Of a stretch of 64,000 nt of DNA, positions 9,664 through 23,189 are shown piece after piece. Below the pieces are notes generated by a model. That model saw only the letters and a program-made list of their open reading frames with translations. It was not told where the DNA came from and did no database searches. Source of the DNA: Notospermus geniculatus. Taxonomy: Eukaryota; Nemertea; Pilidiophora; Heteronemertea; Lineidae. Position numbers and translations under genes: made by a program. The stretch spans positions 717,360-781,359 of the forward strand of contig NMRB01000028.1 of the NCBI GenBank assembly GCA_002633025.1. Reading direction: 5' to 3'. Every line of letters starts with the position of its first letter. Position 1 is the first letter of the stretch.

Positions 9664-12600
9664 ACAGTGCCTCATACAACCTCGTGCCTGAGGTCAATGT
9701 TGTATCTCGTAACGACGACCACAACGGTGGGCGGGGGCTTGTGGACGGATGTTGAGAGCAACTTGATGCGATTTATCAAATCTGCTAAGATGGCCATGTA
9801 AAGAGCCAGATACAAATAGCCTAAAAGGCTGATGAGGTTCAGTCGAGTGTAGGAAAAACACTTGCGATTCGTAATACAGACGTTTGATCGCCTGCTCCTT
9901 CAGTTTTGTTTGCTCAAGGTTCCCGCTCATCGGCCGTTAAACCAACACCACTCTGTTGTGACGGATCTGTCTGCTTAATATTTTAGCCGGCAGGAGTCGT
10001 TACATGCGTCAAAACGTTCATTTCATTGGCCGTACGTTTTCTGTTGCGCACAGTTCGAATACGTGCTCACCTCGTGCCGACACCGCAACATTACATGTGT
10101 GCTTGCTTGGACTTCAATGACTTCAATATTAAAATGCGTTGAAATGAACTTTTTGTGATGTCAATGCAAATTGTTTAGCGGGTAGTGCCCTCTTGCGGAA
10201 AGCGGATTTTTAGTCTCATTTCTGAGAAACCCCTGCTTGACTCGAAGGGAACATTAAGAATGATTTCCCGGCGTGCACCATTGCCTTTCGTTAAATTCTG
10301 AATATTGAAATACCGGTAGTTTCGTCAATCGCCGAAAGCAGAATCGACGTACTTCAAGCCGACGATCTCGAAATTGCAGGCTTGTTCAGACTGAAATTAG
10401 AAAAATAGCCACGGACTGTCTGCCCTCTTCGGATTCATAGCGGACATCAAAAGACTCTGCTAGTAATTTAAGATAATTGAGCGCTGCAATATGCTGGATA
10501 AATTGGTGAGTATTATCTTGTGAATTTCGTTTCAAATTAGTCTATAGTTTGACGATTTTAAGTTCGATGTTGGCGATGAGGAGGTAGTGAATTTTGTCAC
10601 ATAATTTGTAAAACAAAGCTTATTATGCTCTCCAACATTGTCTCATGCTAAAAAGTTTCGTTTGGTATAAAAACTGATTCCAACTCGATCAAAGCAATAC
10701 GTTTTTGATGTCCGCAGGAAATCGTATAACTGTTACTCTTCATGCCCAGCAATCTTCCGCGCGATTGACGCAAGCAATCGCAAAGGGGAATCACCGTTCT
10801 CAGTATCGCAAGCAATCGCAACATTGCTCCAAGCCTATCGCAAGTTATCGCACCATCAGAACTCCACCGAGTTCAGATTAGATACTATATCTGGTTATTT
10901 TTTGACACCACGCTGACGTCTAACCGATTCCCTGTTTTCCCTGCGAATAAGTACTGAAAAATTGCAACTGAATTTAGTTAGCCAGAGGCGAGAAAACTTG
11001 TGATAATGTCATGGGAGCAAATCAAATATACAGTAAAGTCGTATCTCAGAGAATACGTCTACCACTTCAGGTTTTAATGAGTAAGTACGTTCATTTCACT
11101 CAGCTATATTTGGCCTGTGTTATGCTTCTTTCGTCCCCATAGCAACTCATTTATGAATGCTTTATAAAAAACGTTTAATGTTCATTATCCACAGCATTTT
11201 GAAATCATCACCAATTGCCTATGAAAGATTGGAAGTCCCATCAGTCATACACTCGGCCCCAGTGTGTATCCGACGTCCAGGTGTCTTCCACACACTGGCA
11301 CTTTTGGGGCTCAAAAGCCGTGAACACCACTAGATGGCACTCACTGGACTCCAGCCAATCACCACGCTTTCTCACTCAGTGCCGCGGAAATTCCGCGAAA
11401 CTTGAAGCGAAATGAGAAGTGCCCGTGCTGCCACCACGCGGTCTTCACGACTGTTAATCTCTAAAAGAGCCAGACGCGGAGTGTGACTTACCGAAGGGGT
11501 GAGCCCGTAGCGTCTGGCTAAGCGAGACTACATCAGTCATGGCCCACAAAGTTTTGACTTCAACTAACCCAGCCTGCTTCAAAACAACCACCACTGTCGA
11601 GTGCCAAATTATAGGAACCAATCAGAATACATGTTGCTCACCAATGAGTAGAATGATTGGCTGATGGGAAAGGTCAGGTTAGGGTCAGCCTTATATTATT
11701 ACACAGCACGCGACAGCACTCCAAATGCCAGCGGTCAGGCGGAAGTGCCTTCAGTCAACGTTCTGTCTGCACCCCATCACCCAGCCGACGTCCCAGCTTT
11801 TTCAGTCAATTAGTATATTATATGTAACAGAAGAGGGGACTTTATTTTTCCCCTCAATCCTCTTATGTTGTCATCCACAACCCACATAAATGTTCTTTGA
11901 GGTAGAGGCTGTAAACGGTAGTCTTCCTAAAGCCCCGAATCCGATATTCTAGGGTATTACAACACTTCAACTAAATTAATTTCTCCCGCTTCTTTGCGTC
12001 AACCCGAACATTTCAGAGACAGAAACTAAATGCACCTACGTAACGTAATTGTATTAAGCGCACAAACGAAATCTTGATAACTTTGTGTTAGTGGTAAATG
12101 CATTCCTTTAAATGGATATGAATCTGTGCCCACAGGAGCTGCTGGGGGAGTGCTAACCTTCTTTGATGTCGAAAGTGGATTTCGATCCTTAAAGTCGGAT
12201 GATCATAGTCATCATTATAGTTCAAAAGTTTGTTTTCGCTAAGTGGTCGTTAGATGTCAAGAAATTGCCGAAGTTACCTGGTTATTTTGTTGATGAGGAT
12301 TCAAACGTCTTTTATTAAAAAGAAGATTCCAGTTGTCATAATTTCCTCACAAATACCGTTATCGAGCATCAAAGTTTTTTGTTGCCAACTTTTTGTGGAG
12401 AAGAATTTAATCGAAACGTTTGTAAACGAACGTTAGTTACCATCCGATATTTCAGTTTTTTCACACAATGAGGTCCTACACAATGTCCAAGACTGCTCAG
12501 TGCTGGAAGTTTTTTTGCCGTTGACTCTCTTTGTTAAATCTCAATTAATATCATTCGGAATCTCGCTATTTTCCACTATAGATCAGTTCGAATTAGGTCG

Positions 12601-15600
12601 TCGTTTATGACGTCATGGCGATTTCTTGGCAACCCGCACATGCGCAATAGCCATTTTCCTTGACAACGCGGAGGCTGGTGTGTTTACATTGGTTTCAACG
12701 AAGGATTCCGGCAATCGGCAGCATTTTTGGTGGTTCTCTTCGATATTTCTGCAGGGGAGCCCTTAATTACACTGTGAACGGGTCTGGTAACAGCTGAGGA
12801 ACGGAAAAATCACTGGTTTCCCCGCTGGTTTCCCAAAGTTTGAGCGAAGAATGGGGTGAATTCGCGATCGACCGGCCACGTGCATCGCCATTTTTGTCCA
12901 TTCGGAGACCCAACCTGGGCCAATATTTCTGTAAATCTCACCCGATTTTCGTGATGGTAACGATTTTCAGGAGCACCAGGTGATTATCTCGATGACCCAC
13001 ACACTTATAAACACAAAGCTGGGCGAAAAGCCCACAGAAAACGGCAAAATGTGCGACCCACCGGCAAATCCTTCGTTGAAAGCCATAAAACATCGACTTC
13101 CGGCTTGGACCAAGGAAAACGGCAAAATGCGCATGCGCGAATTATCCATGGCAATGACCTAATTACGAAGTTTGATCTCATCTATATTTTGACCACTTAA
13201 CTTCTACTAGTAGCATTGGTTGGATGCTCGACCCTCCTCGTGGCGGTCTCCCTGGATGGAATATTTCGCCGCGAGATACATTATCAACTCATCACGCCAT
13301 GCCAGGCTGATAGACACTCCCTTTGATATGTTTGATGTTGAAGGGACGGCAGTGCCTTCGGCAAGGAACGATTGGAGGCCATATCGTCAAAATGCGTACG
13401 TTGTGGACACGATTGACCCGTGCAACAGACCATGCGACCCCCGTAGAATGGTCAGCCAATCAGAACCGGAATCATGACAGAGCGACGAACGATGTCAAGA
13501 CATCGCTGCAATGTTTATGACTTGCCTTTTTTCGAGGATATCCTGATAATATCGTCGAAGGTGTCATTTGTACTTCTCGAAACTGGCAAAGCTCTGTTCA
13601 AACTGGGCTGTTTCAGACATGACGGATTTTACAATGTCTTATTCGGTAGTTCAACCTCTTCAGCTATCCAACACACAGCCACCCCTACCGCGCTCCTGAT
13701 TGAAAAGTCATGTTCGTGTAATTGATTTAGTATAATTCGATCAATTTGAGACATTTTGCGGATTTCAGACCGCCATAGACGGATGACACGGCTCGTTTTA
13801 TTTGGGCTGTTTAAGAAGTCGGCAATCCAAATTGAATATTCCTCAATCATCATCATTTGACGGTAATCAAATGAGCAATATAATGTAATACAAGTAATTC
13901 ACTATTCATTGGTCATGGGTCGAGATCGGGATGCAGTTGAAACATCTAGAATTACTGCGTTGTTTTGCGGAAGCTGTCGTAGATTTAGTTTTCGCATCAA
14001 AACATCACCACAAATCAAGGAAACCAAGGACATTGGGATGTGGGTGTAGCCCACACTGGACAAGCACAGAAATCACGTGCGCTCGCACAGATTTGTCTAC
14101 AATAGGGTGAAATATACTTTTTCTAGGGTCTCAGATTAAAGATGAGGAGTTTTAGTAGCAAAGTCACTGAAAAAATATATTGTGTTGTTAGGTGACCTTC
14201 TTAAATGACAGATGCAAAACAATCACAGGTACCAAATGGCTTTTTTCCGGATCGGGAACGTGGTAACATTGATCAAAGAGCCAGAAACCAGTGACAGATA
14301 CAATACATAGCTAAGTCAAAGGTGGGGCTCCGAACATGTAACGTTATATGCGAGATCTACCGCGCATAACGCAAAAAATCGACCAACAATGAAAGGTGCC
14401 ATCAACCTGTCGGTATCATAGGAGCGCGAGGCTGTTTGTGCCGGATTTTTCTTTCTATCGTTGTCAGATACATGTAAGTCAATAATATTCTCCATAACAA
14501 CTTCTGTCATAGACGCATCAGCCAACGGATGGATACAATTGTGAACTTTCGTATCCGCACGGATAGCCGGCGACAGCTTTTTGCGAGAACTCCTTCCATT
14601 GTTACACAAAAGCCTACTCGAACAAAGGGGAATCATCACTGAACGTTGCCGTAGGCCCAAACGGGCGGTGTGAAAACTCACAAACCCACGGAAGTTCTGT
14701 TGCTTTTGAAGCAATCCGAAGATTCTCCACAGAGACTTAAAGGGCACAGTAATATTCCTTTTTCCTGTCCTTCGCTAAACATACCCGCGTTAAGGGAGAC
14801 CTCTATTGACAATGTTGTTAAACTACCGCTTATCAACCTCGCCCCATGTAGAATCAATCTCGTTCCTGGGATATCCACGTATGCATTGTATAGGCTGGTA
14901 ATCAAACATTCTCCAGCACTGGGGCGAAAGGAAAGACTACGGTATTGGAGAGTGCTGCAACCGCCGCCGGTGGCGACGGCTATCGACAAAAAGTGGAAAT
15001 ACCGCGGCACTTTAACTTGAAATTCGACAGAATTTGCTGAATTCGCCTGAATCCAGATTCACGTTTCCGCCGTCTACTAATTGGATAGAAGAACAACGCC
15101 GCGTAAAATTTCTTTCAGCTTTGACTTTTCAAAGCGATGAGCTGTAGCTATCTTTATATCACCAGGAAATATGACAGAACACAACAAAATTGCCAATTAG
15201 TTGAAAAAATTCTCAGCTTACAGTTTCGTTTTGACATTTAACTAAATCCACGAAATAGAAATCTGAGATCATTTATTGCTACAACACAAAAACAATTCTG
15301 AGACGGCGAATCTGATTTTCGGGAAGCCTGATTGCATTCTGCGGATATTTGCTCAATTTTGGTTTTGTCTGATTCCGCACGATATGAATTCGTTTCGATT
15401 TTATTGTAATAAAAGTGTGGAAATTGCTCGACATTTAGAATCGAGGACGTGAACCGTATCACACCCTCGCGAGAAGTGATACTAATTGGTGTCATTAATT
15501 GCCATTTCCTGTTTGAGGAATTTGAAAAATTCGCACAATTAGTGATGATCTGCGGAGCGATCGCTGAATTTCTCGCGTGATCAGGCTCGCGCGATATTTT

Positions 15601-16236
15601 CCTTTCGGCTGTTCCTAAAAACGTGATTTTTGGGAGAAATAACTTGAAAATGAGGTTGTTAATCTATCGACCGGATATTGCTTCGAAGAAATGGTACAAT
15701 TTCTCGCCCGCTTGACAGAAAGTACCAAAAATTTGTAACTGAGGGCGTTAGCGTGTGCAATTAGGAAGTCAGTCAAGATAGATGACGTGATTTTTACGTT
15801 TGCTATAAATTCGCCCATGCGCAGTGTTTTACGGCAAAGCATGGCGCGTGCAAACGATGCATGGAGTATGGGATGATTCGTCATCCTTTAGTCAATCAGC
15901 AACACGTTTACTAATGAAGTCCTCGTCCTGTTCGGCAGCACAGATGAGACCGGTGATAAATGATTCCACGATAGCAACAAATGAAATAACTCTGTTTGTG
16001 ACAAAATATGTGGTGTGTGATTGGAAACAACACAGCATCCGTTACAAAGACTTTTGTGGCACTCCGGAAGCAATCCAATGATTTCAAATACGACTAATCT
16101 TTCCATGGGGTTTGGAAGTTTATCGATGGGCTCTACAGCTTGTGCTGAAGTCGGTCTGTAGGTCTACAACGACATCCGTACCCAGAGGGATGCTGACATT
16201 GCAAGTCCACATTGGACCTAGCAGCCGTAAACAATA
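9664..16236. other. Gene-poor stretch
   Basis: No coding exon with a recognisable domain is visible. Local features are a cluster of TCGCAAGCAATCGCA-like repeats at about 10760-10860 and CGCATGCGC-type motifs near 12640 and 13130, which could be NRF1-like promoter sites. Open frames of about 60-145 codons are scattered and overlap on opposite strands, as expected by chance. Confidence 0.35.
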
Positions 16237-16364
16237 GGGAGGTTTCGCAAAGCCCCCGAAACGCCAACGCCAACGTCTATCCTTTTGTTCGGTGATCTCT
16301 TCTTGTCATCGGACAATGGGTTTGGCGTTCGCGTTGGCGTTTCGGGGGCTTTGCGAAAACTCCC
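16237..16364. mobile_element. Palindromic MITE, GGGAGGTTTCG family
   Basis: GGGAGGTTTCGCAAAGCCCC at the left and the matching GGGGCTTTGCGAAAACTCCC at the right pair in inverted orientation, and the pairing continues inward through CGAAACGCCAACGCCAACG. The same terminal sequence bounds the innermost element of the nest at 62555-62706, and a decayed relative is at about 43965-44075. Confidence 0.7.
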
Positions 16365-16368
16365 TGGG

Positions 16369-16555
16369 CTCGTTTCCACCAGCATATTGCGTCGGCGTCG
16401 GCATTCGAATCACTATGTCGAGTCCATTGACTGTTTCCGCCGCAGTTCGACGCTGACGCGAAAGTGCGATTGAAACAGTCAATGGACTCATCATAGAATT
16501 GATTCGAACGCCGACGCCGACGTTACCGCCGACGCCATTATGCTAGTGGAACCGA
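16369..16555. mobile_element. Palindromic MITE, CGTTTCCAC family, with inner hairpin
   Basis: Outer arms: CGTTTCCACCAGCAT plus a CGGCGTCGGC block on the left, and GCCGACGCCGACG plus ATGCTAGTGGAACC on the right. Inside, GAGTCCATTGACTGTTTC (16420-16437) is perfectly inverted as GAAACAGTCAATGGACTC (16472-16489). The GTTTCCAC terminus resembles the middle element of the nest at 62470-62758. This element lies directly beside the GGGAGGTTTCG element. Confidence 0.6.
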
Positions 16556-16812
16556 ACCCGTACGCGGTCGTCGCGCAAGTCGGCGGACGCAGCCGTCATG
16601 AAATGCACAGCACCAGTTTACATTTCGACGAATAGTGATGGCAGCAATTCCACACCTTGTACATTCCCAATCACTGTCTCCATTCTCACAAATCCTTTTT
16701 TCTACCGAGAAATCACGAGGTAATTGTGTACTTTCCATACTTTGACATGACGTTATAAGACGCAAATGGAAAATATCGGTGGCCAAAATGGGCCGCTGTT
16801 TCCCAAAAGAAC

Positions 16813-16873
16813 NNNNNNNNNNNNNNNNNNNNNNNNNNNNNNNNNNNNNNNNNNNNNNNNNNNNNNNNNNNNN
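16813..16873. other. Assembly gap (61 N)
   Basis: A run of undetermined bases is followed by a G-rich homopolymer stretch. Any structure spanning it is unreliable. Confidence 0.98.
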
Positions 16874-17243
16874 GGGGAGGGGGGGGGTATTTGGGATATG
16901 ATAGTGGTTAGTCGGTTAGGATTGGAATGGATGTTTTTTTTTCTGAAAACCAATATGTGGACGAAGGGGTTTGTAATGGGGAGCGAGCCTGTGCAGAAGA
17001 TTGCTGAGTTTTGGCGAATAACTGTGGCAATGTTTGCGTTACTTATCGATCGTTCGGCCCTGATAGATGCCGCATGTTTCTGCACTTTCTTCGTCCATGT
17101 TCATGGTCAGTAGGTCAGGAGTTACAAATTCTTCAAAAGCCATCAGAAATTCCTTTCTCTCTTCCATATTTTGATGTCAATATGAAAGTAAGGACTTCCT
17201 AACCAAAGTTTTCCACGGCCCACCGGGCTTGACCACACCGAAA

Positions 17244-17902
17244 CTCGCGAGGTGTTTTCGTTTTACGTCTTGCCGGAAGACGGTCGACACTTGCCGACAA
17301 CTCGACGCAATCAACACGACCATTATGTCAGATTTGCTAGAATAACTGACATTAATAAGCAGACATTTTTGACCAGTACGTCATAAGGTCGATCCTCACC
17401 CTGGTCGAGGAATTACCGTCAATTCGCTTGACAGCAGTGATTTTCGCCGTCTCGATTGTTAGTAGGAAATGCATAATTATCAAGTCATCTTGGCCCCAAA
17501 TCTGGACATCATAACGCGGCAGGCGCCGGCCACTCGACCTCCAAATCCAACAAAGTCCATGATGAATTTCCTAATTCCTTTGAGGTTTTCAATGTCACTG
17601 CTTTCTTCTTAGCCGTCTAAATGCTACTTCAGAATTTCAAAGATGTTACCCCGCTTGGAACCAACGTCTGAAATTTCCCCGACAACATCCAATCGATTAG
17701 TCAAAGTAGCGGTTAGTTTTGCCGCCTTCAACTACCCTCGATCAATCAGAATATTTGGCCAATCAAGTGGCAATTAAGAGAGCCACCAACAGTCTTCAAA
17801 CGCGCTGTCATGTACACAAGGCTGCCAAATTATCCATGTTCGACCAATCGGAATGGTTACAGCCTTTTGCCCGGGGCTAGGGCCCGAGACTGACGTGTTG
17901 TA
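17244..17902. repeat. Direct duplication, copy 1 (659 bp)
   Basis: This block runs from CTCGCGAGGTGTTTTCG to GACTGACGTGTTGTA. It recurs at 18257-18915 with a constant offset of 1013 bases and only a handful of substitutions that I could see (for example CTTGCCGACA against CTTGTCGGCA, and TCTGGACATC against TCTGCACATC). The copies are separated by about 354 bases of unrelated sequence. No coding signal is present. It is either a recent local duplication or a haplotype misassembly; copy 1 ends at an ambiguous base (17903) and lies near the N gap. Confidence 0.9.
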
Positions 17903-18256
17903 NTTTTTGTGTTTTCCTTATTGTTTCCCTCCTGGCGGATTAAGCGGCAACTAACCCAACAATAACCATTCTAGGCCGCGTCTATTATTGGGGAACACTG
18001 AGCTACAAAAACACTCACAGATGTTACACCTGATTGACCACACCGAAACTGATCAGCTTTGGGTCCTTACAGCGGCCTGCATGAGTAACAACATGATGGA
18101 CAACAGCTTAACTTGTGGACTAATCAGAAGAATCCGAAGTTTAAATAGCGACGAATCAAAATCATACCCGGTACGTCAATAGCCATGACGACCTAAACTG
18201 ACTGCCTCTGGACGATTATCAAAATTGGGCAGATATAGTTTTCTACCATTTTTTTT

Positions 18257-18915
18257 CTCGGGAGGTGTTTTCGTTTTACGTCTTGCCGGAAGACGGTCGA
18301 CACTTGTCGGCAACTCGACGCAATCAACACGACCATTATGTCAGATTTGCTAGAATAACTGACATTAATAAGCAGACATTTTTGACCAGTACGTCATAAG
18401 GTCGATCCTCACCCTGGTCGAGGAATTGCCGTCAATTCGCTTGACAGCAGTGATTTTCGCCGTCTCGATTGTTAGTAGGAAATGCATAATTATCAAGTCA
18501 TCTTGGCCCCAAATCTGCACATCATAACGCGGCAGGCGCCGGTCACTTGACCTCCAAATCCAACAAAGTCCATGATGAATTTCCTAATTCCTTTGAGGTT
18601 TTCAATGTCACTGCTTTCTTCTTAGCCGTCTAAATGCTACTTCAGAATTTCAAAGATGTTACCCCGCTTGGAACCAACGTCTGAAATTTCCCCGACAACA
18701 TCCAATCGATTAGTCAAAGTAGCGGTTAGTTTTGCCGCCTTCAACTACCCTCGATCAATCAGAATATTTGGCCAATCAAGTGGCAATTAAGAGAGCCACC
18801 AACAGTCTTCAAACGCGCTGTCATGTACACAAGGCTGCCAAATTATCCATGTTCGACCAATCGGAATGGTTACAGCCTTTTGCCCGGGGCTAGGGCCCGA
18901 GACTGACGTGTTGTA
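18257..18915. repeat. Direct duplication, copy 2 (659 bp)
   Basis: Second copy of the block at 17244-17902, same orientation. The 15-base motif GACCACACCGAAACT occurs just before copy 1 (about 17231) and again inside the spacer (about 18037), so the rearrangement may be more complex than a simple tandem duplication. Confidence 0.9.
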
Positions 18916-21900
18916 ATGACAGCGTAAAAAGGTCGCGTCACTTCCGGTAGCCGGTACAAGGCTACGTGTTGACACCCTGTCATTTTAGAGGCAAAGATAC
19001 ATGTTATCGTTTTTTATGCCGTTCTGGAGCCAACCCTAAAGGCTTCTGGCTCCTCATATGTGGAAATTAGTTGACGTCTGCTTCATCGAGTAAACCCCAG
19101 TGCGGTTCCAGCGTCCACATTCAATATCAACAGATTGGCTGGTTATTGCAACCTGTTAGGCTCGATCTCTAGATGATTTTTTGTCTATTTCTGAGCGTGA
19201 AATTGTTCGCTTTTTACAAGCATCAATGTCGCAGGTTCGCTTCAACCAACTCCGTTATTGGTGTTCCATCGCATCACCTCTTTGACTATCTTCGGGTTGA
19301 GGTTTGACTATCTTGGTTGAGGTTTGACTATCTTGGTTGAGGTTACTGACTAACTAAAGGAGCAAAAGTAGCGGCAGAGCGCTTCAAGATGTGTTGGGAA
19401 TCTACTCATTGACGTTTCTAATGGTCAAATGGTTAATGTGGCCCTTGGGTTGACTTCCACGGCCAGTCTCGAGACAGTCCGATTAGTCCCGAGACGCCCT
19501 GCCCTCTCACGGAAGCCGTGACGGCAGTACGAACCACAGGCCTAACCTTCGAGGAACGGTTAGTCCTTGGTTCGACATAATTTACTTTTAAGAGTTTGTT
19601 GCAAAATTGCATCTGAGGATTCTAGATAATCCACCAGCCCGCAATCGCTCGACAACATCGTCATCTTGTTTAGAGTGACGGGCTTTTCGAAAGCCTCGCC
19701 TGGAAAAGACAGGATGGGGTTGAGATTTATGTAGTGCTGACATGATCCGATCGCGATCACGGTTCTGTAATGTAAACAGGTCCATTAGGACCGACATGTG
19801 ATTTAAGACCTACCGTACAAATCGAAACGTTGGTTTCTGCCCGGGTTAGGAACATTATTATGCATGTATTCCTACGCTGCAGGATAAGGCTTCATCAAAA
19901 GACCAACGACTTTGGGGGTGACATGAATATTTACAATGTATTCAAACTTTTTTTCGACATCTTTTGTCTCTCCATGATGTTATTACGGGGAAAGAGTAAA
20001 TAAGAACTTGTCCCAGGATCGCCACTGGCGCTGCCTCTACTAGCCGAACGTACCGTACGACACCCAGCCACAAAATCAATTACCGTACTGCTGTGAGCAT
20101 CGTTCAGCCGTGCGGAAGCTCTGGGGACGATTATTCACGGCCACGGGCACTTGGCCTTCGGTTATTATTTTTTATGCGAACTGCACAGCTAACGACCTTG
20201 ACGCGCATGCGCAATGACGAATCGGTGCGACTCCGTTATCCAGGATCAAATTCTGTGATGAAATTTGAGATGCACTTCAGCGGAAGACAGCTGCGTCAGG
20301 AGCAACTCGACATTGAGATTAGTCGTCCGGGCAACAGAGGAGTAACCATGACGCTTTTGTCGGCAGTCTTCGTCGATTGTACGGTTTGGCTTCAATCAAG
20401 AGGCTGTTTGAAGCGCCACCTAGTGGCGTGATGACGGATGGTCACGTGTCCGCGCATGCATATCGAACGAGGCAGGCGTAGACCTTGGCGATGGATTAGG
20501 GTTCACCAGTTTAGAAGTCGACGGTGCAACAGACGCAGACACTCTCGGCGTCGAAATCATCCGCAACCAAAGATAGTAACCGACATTGCTCTGCATTTTC
20601 AGTTACCGTGGATAATGGCTATGATTCCCTCGTCTGCGTGGATAGCTTATACATTGCATATCCACCGCGATCTCAAGACGTGTCAAGTAGGCAATCGAAT
20701 TTATCAACCCCATAACAGGCATAGACATAAAGCCTCGCAGACAGACAATAATGCCACCTCATGGTTATCAAATAGACACTGTAATCCAAGTCTTGAGACG
20801 TCTCACTCGCGAAAATCTCTGTCATCAGACAAATTATGACGGTGAGTGACATTTTTATAGATCGGTTTATGCTGGATTGATCGGATGTACGATTGGAAAG
20901 CCTTCAATGTTTACTTCGCAACGACAAAACAACGGTTGATGCTAAAACCTGGACCCATCCATGTTTTTCAGCCCCACTTTTGATCATCCGTAATTTTCGC
21001 TCAAGTCTGTTTCCTCCAACAGGGCTCCCCTTTCAACCCAGCACGCTCAACATAAAGCAGCTGTAAGAAGAAGCAAAGCCCCCCTCCCCCCGTTCAGTCA
21101 CTGTCACGTGATTTGTGTTCATAAAAATTCTGTTCAGAAATGACATCAGTTCCATGAAAGTATAGCGGTATATTAACAATTTACCACTGGGAATGTCTTG
21201 AGAATTTTCATTCGGAACTTCCGAAGGCAACTGCTCGGCAATTTCCGTAGATACTCGCCGCCCAGTGACAGATAGCAGTTCGCCTCAGGTCGTTCCGAAT
21301 GGAGAATTTTAGGTAACCTCATGCATCGATCACTATCACAAACGTAGCTGGTCTTGCTCACTGGCAGATCAGGCCGAGAATGACTTATTGCCGAAGCAAA
21401 TCACGTTGAATTTCAAGGCTCGCTTTCAAATCTAACCGAGAAAAATACACATTTGCTCATCCCGCACGGAAATGAAAAGCGGTGCGAGTGGTTAGCGCTT
21501 TTACGAGGAGAAATTTAGCACCAGCTATCAATGCTACTCGCATCTTGGATTTGTTTCTTTGTTGCAGGCTCGAAAGAAAATGTTCCCTGTTTGATTGGGA
21601 GCATAGGATAAAATTCATCATCTTGGAAACTGACACGATGGTTTATGATCTTACAAAGAGTGATGTAGCTGCTCTGCTTGGCGCACCTTCTTAAACACTA
21701 AAGCCTGACCAATTGGCATTGCGACATTTTTCATGAATAGCAAATTTCTCGAAATGATCGACACGGAGGCTGGCCGAGATGTCTTTTGGAGGTGAGTGTG
21801 TGACATCCAGGTGTGGTTGCTCCGAGCGCTTGTTAAACCTGCGGTAGGCCTATTGTTGGGCCAAGGCCTAGGCCTTCACATTAGCAGGACGGTAGGACCT

Positions 21901-22440
21901 ACATCGAGCACCTCGACATGCATGTAGGGGCCTACTTTGTACTTCAGGCACACACTTTCTGATAAACTTCCATTATCGGCCTGACTAAATCACTGAATTA
22001 TCATATGCAACTGGGACAATCTTCGCCATTCTGTTTTTTACCAACCATAAGCACCGACTGAGATAAAGGTACAAGAGGGTCACCTGGGATACCTGCAGAA
22101 CTAACACTAACAGAGAGTCTCTAGTAAACTAAGAGGGAGAATGTATTGTCAAAACAGTTTTTTGCCTCTAACTCCTTTATTATTTGATCATACAACATGC
22201 AGCGAGAGATTATTTTCTGTTTGGATGATTAATAAAATGATTAGGAGTTAAAACATTTTTCATGAACAGTTAACGCTCCACTCATATGAGAAATGACTCA
22301 AAAAGTGAACCAATTCATAGATTAAGTCCAAACTACATATAGGCTAATTTTCATATGAGCAGGGCCTACCTCCTTCAACTGAGGTATTCAAGAATAGTCA
22401 GAATGTATTTTATATAGAATTATGAAGAACTTTTCCACTG
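18916..22440. other. Non-coding stretch upstream of the TRIM cluster
   Basis: No supported gene. A 22-base unit (TGACTATCTTGGTTGAGGTT) is repeated about three times at 19276-19345. AGGCCTA palindromes are dense around 21840-21930. Open frames near 20093-20839 lack recognisable domains. Confidence 0.35.
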
Positions 22441-22524
22441 CATGTTGGTGGTTTTAATGGACCGTTTTCTCAGCATTCAGCAAAAGAGGTTGGCTCTAAA
22501 CATTTTGCCTGTAGCATTTAACCG

Positions 22525-22563
22525 AGTACTACCAAGAGTAAATTATTTACTCTTGGTACTACT
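22525..22563. repeat. Short inverted repeat
   Basis: CCAAGAGTAAAT and ATTTACTCTTGG form an almost loopless hairpin, extended by partly paired AGTACT/AGTACT-like flanks. Non-coding; it is upstream of the first TRIM gene. Confidence 0.5.
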
Positions 22564-23189
22564 AGAGACATCTGGTGGGATAGAATGTTGTGCAGGTACC
22601 CCATTGTATGACTCTGACAATGCCAACACACATTTGCGTGTGTTCTGTGAATAGAATCGTCGAACCCGACCTGACGACGAAGTGGGTCAGATTCGGCGAA
22701 TCCGGCATTATTTTCGCCATGGTGGCTGGTTGTGCATGTTGAAGTTGTGAGGCTGCACATCTTGTGGGAGGAAAAACACGTATCGATCATCGGCGTACTG
22801 GTAGAGTTTATGAGCAGGTGGGTAGCTGATATTGTAGGCCTACATGTCGTCGACGTCCTCTACAACATAAGGCCTCGGCCTCATTCTGAGAACATCGGGG
22901 GTTCATAGCGCTCGCTCCCTTCGCCACCGCACATTTGTGTGCGGTGACGAAGGAAGACCTCCAGTTCCAGAGTACAGTTGGTAGTGATTCTTGGTTCTTG
23001 TCGTCAGGCATTCGTCGACTTCCCCAATCAACCCAAAGGCCTACCCCACGGTCTGGAGTGAAATAAGGCTGGCGAGGCAAGTGAGAGACCTACCGCTAAC
23101 AAGGGCTTAGTGGTTCAACTGAAAACTAACGTTCGAGAATCCCTTTTGTAAAAGGCCTAAGGTCATTCTTCATTTTACAGAGTAGAAAG

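Noticed and set aside
20093-20839. Two plus-strand frames of 112 and 133 codons
   Set aside because: Composition is irregular, no domain is visible and no splice context fits; not supported as genes.
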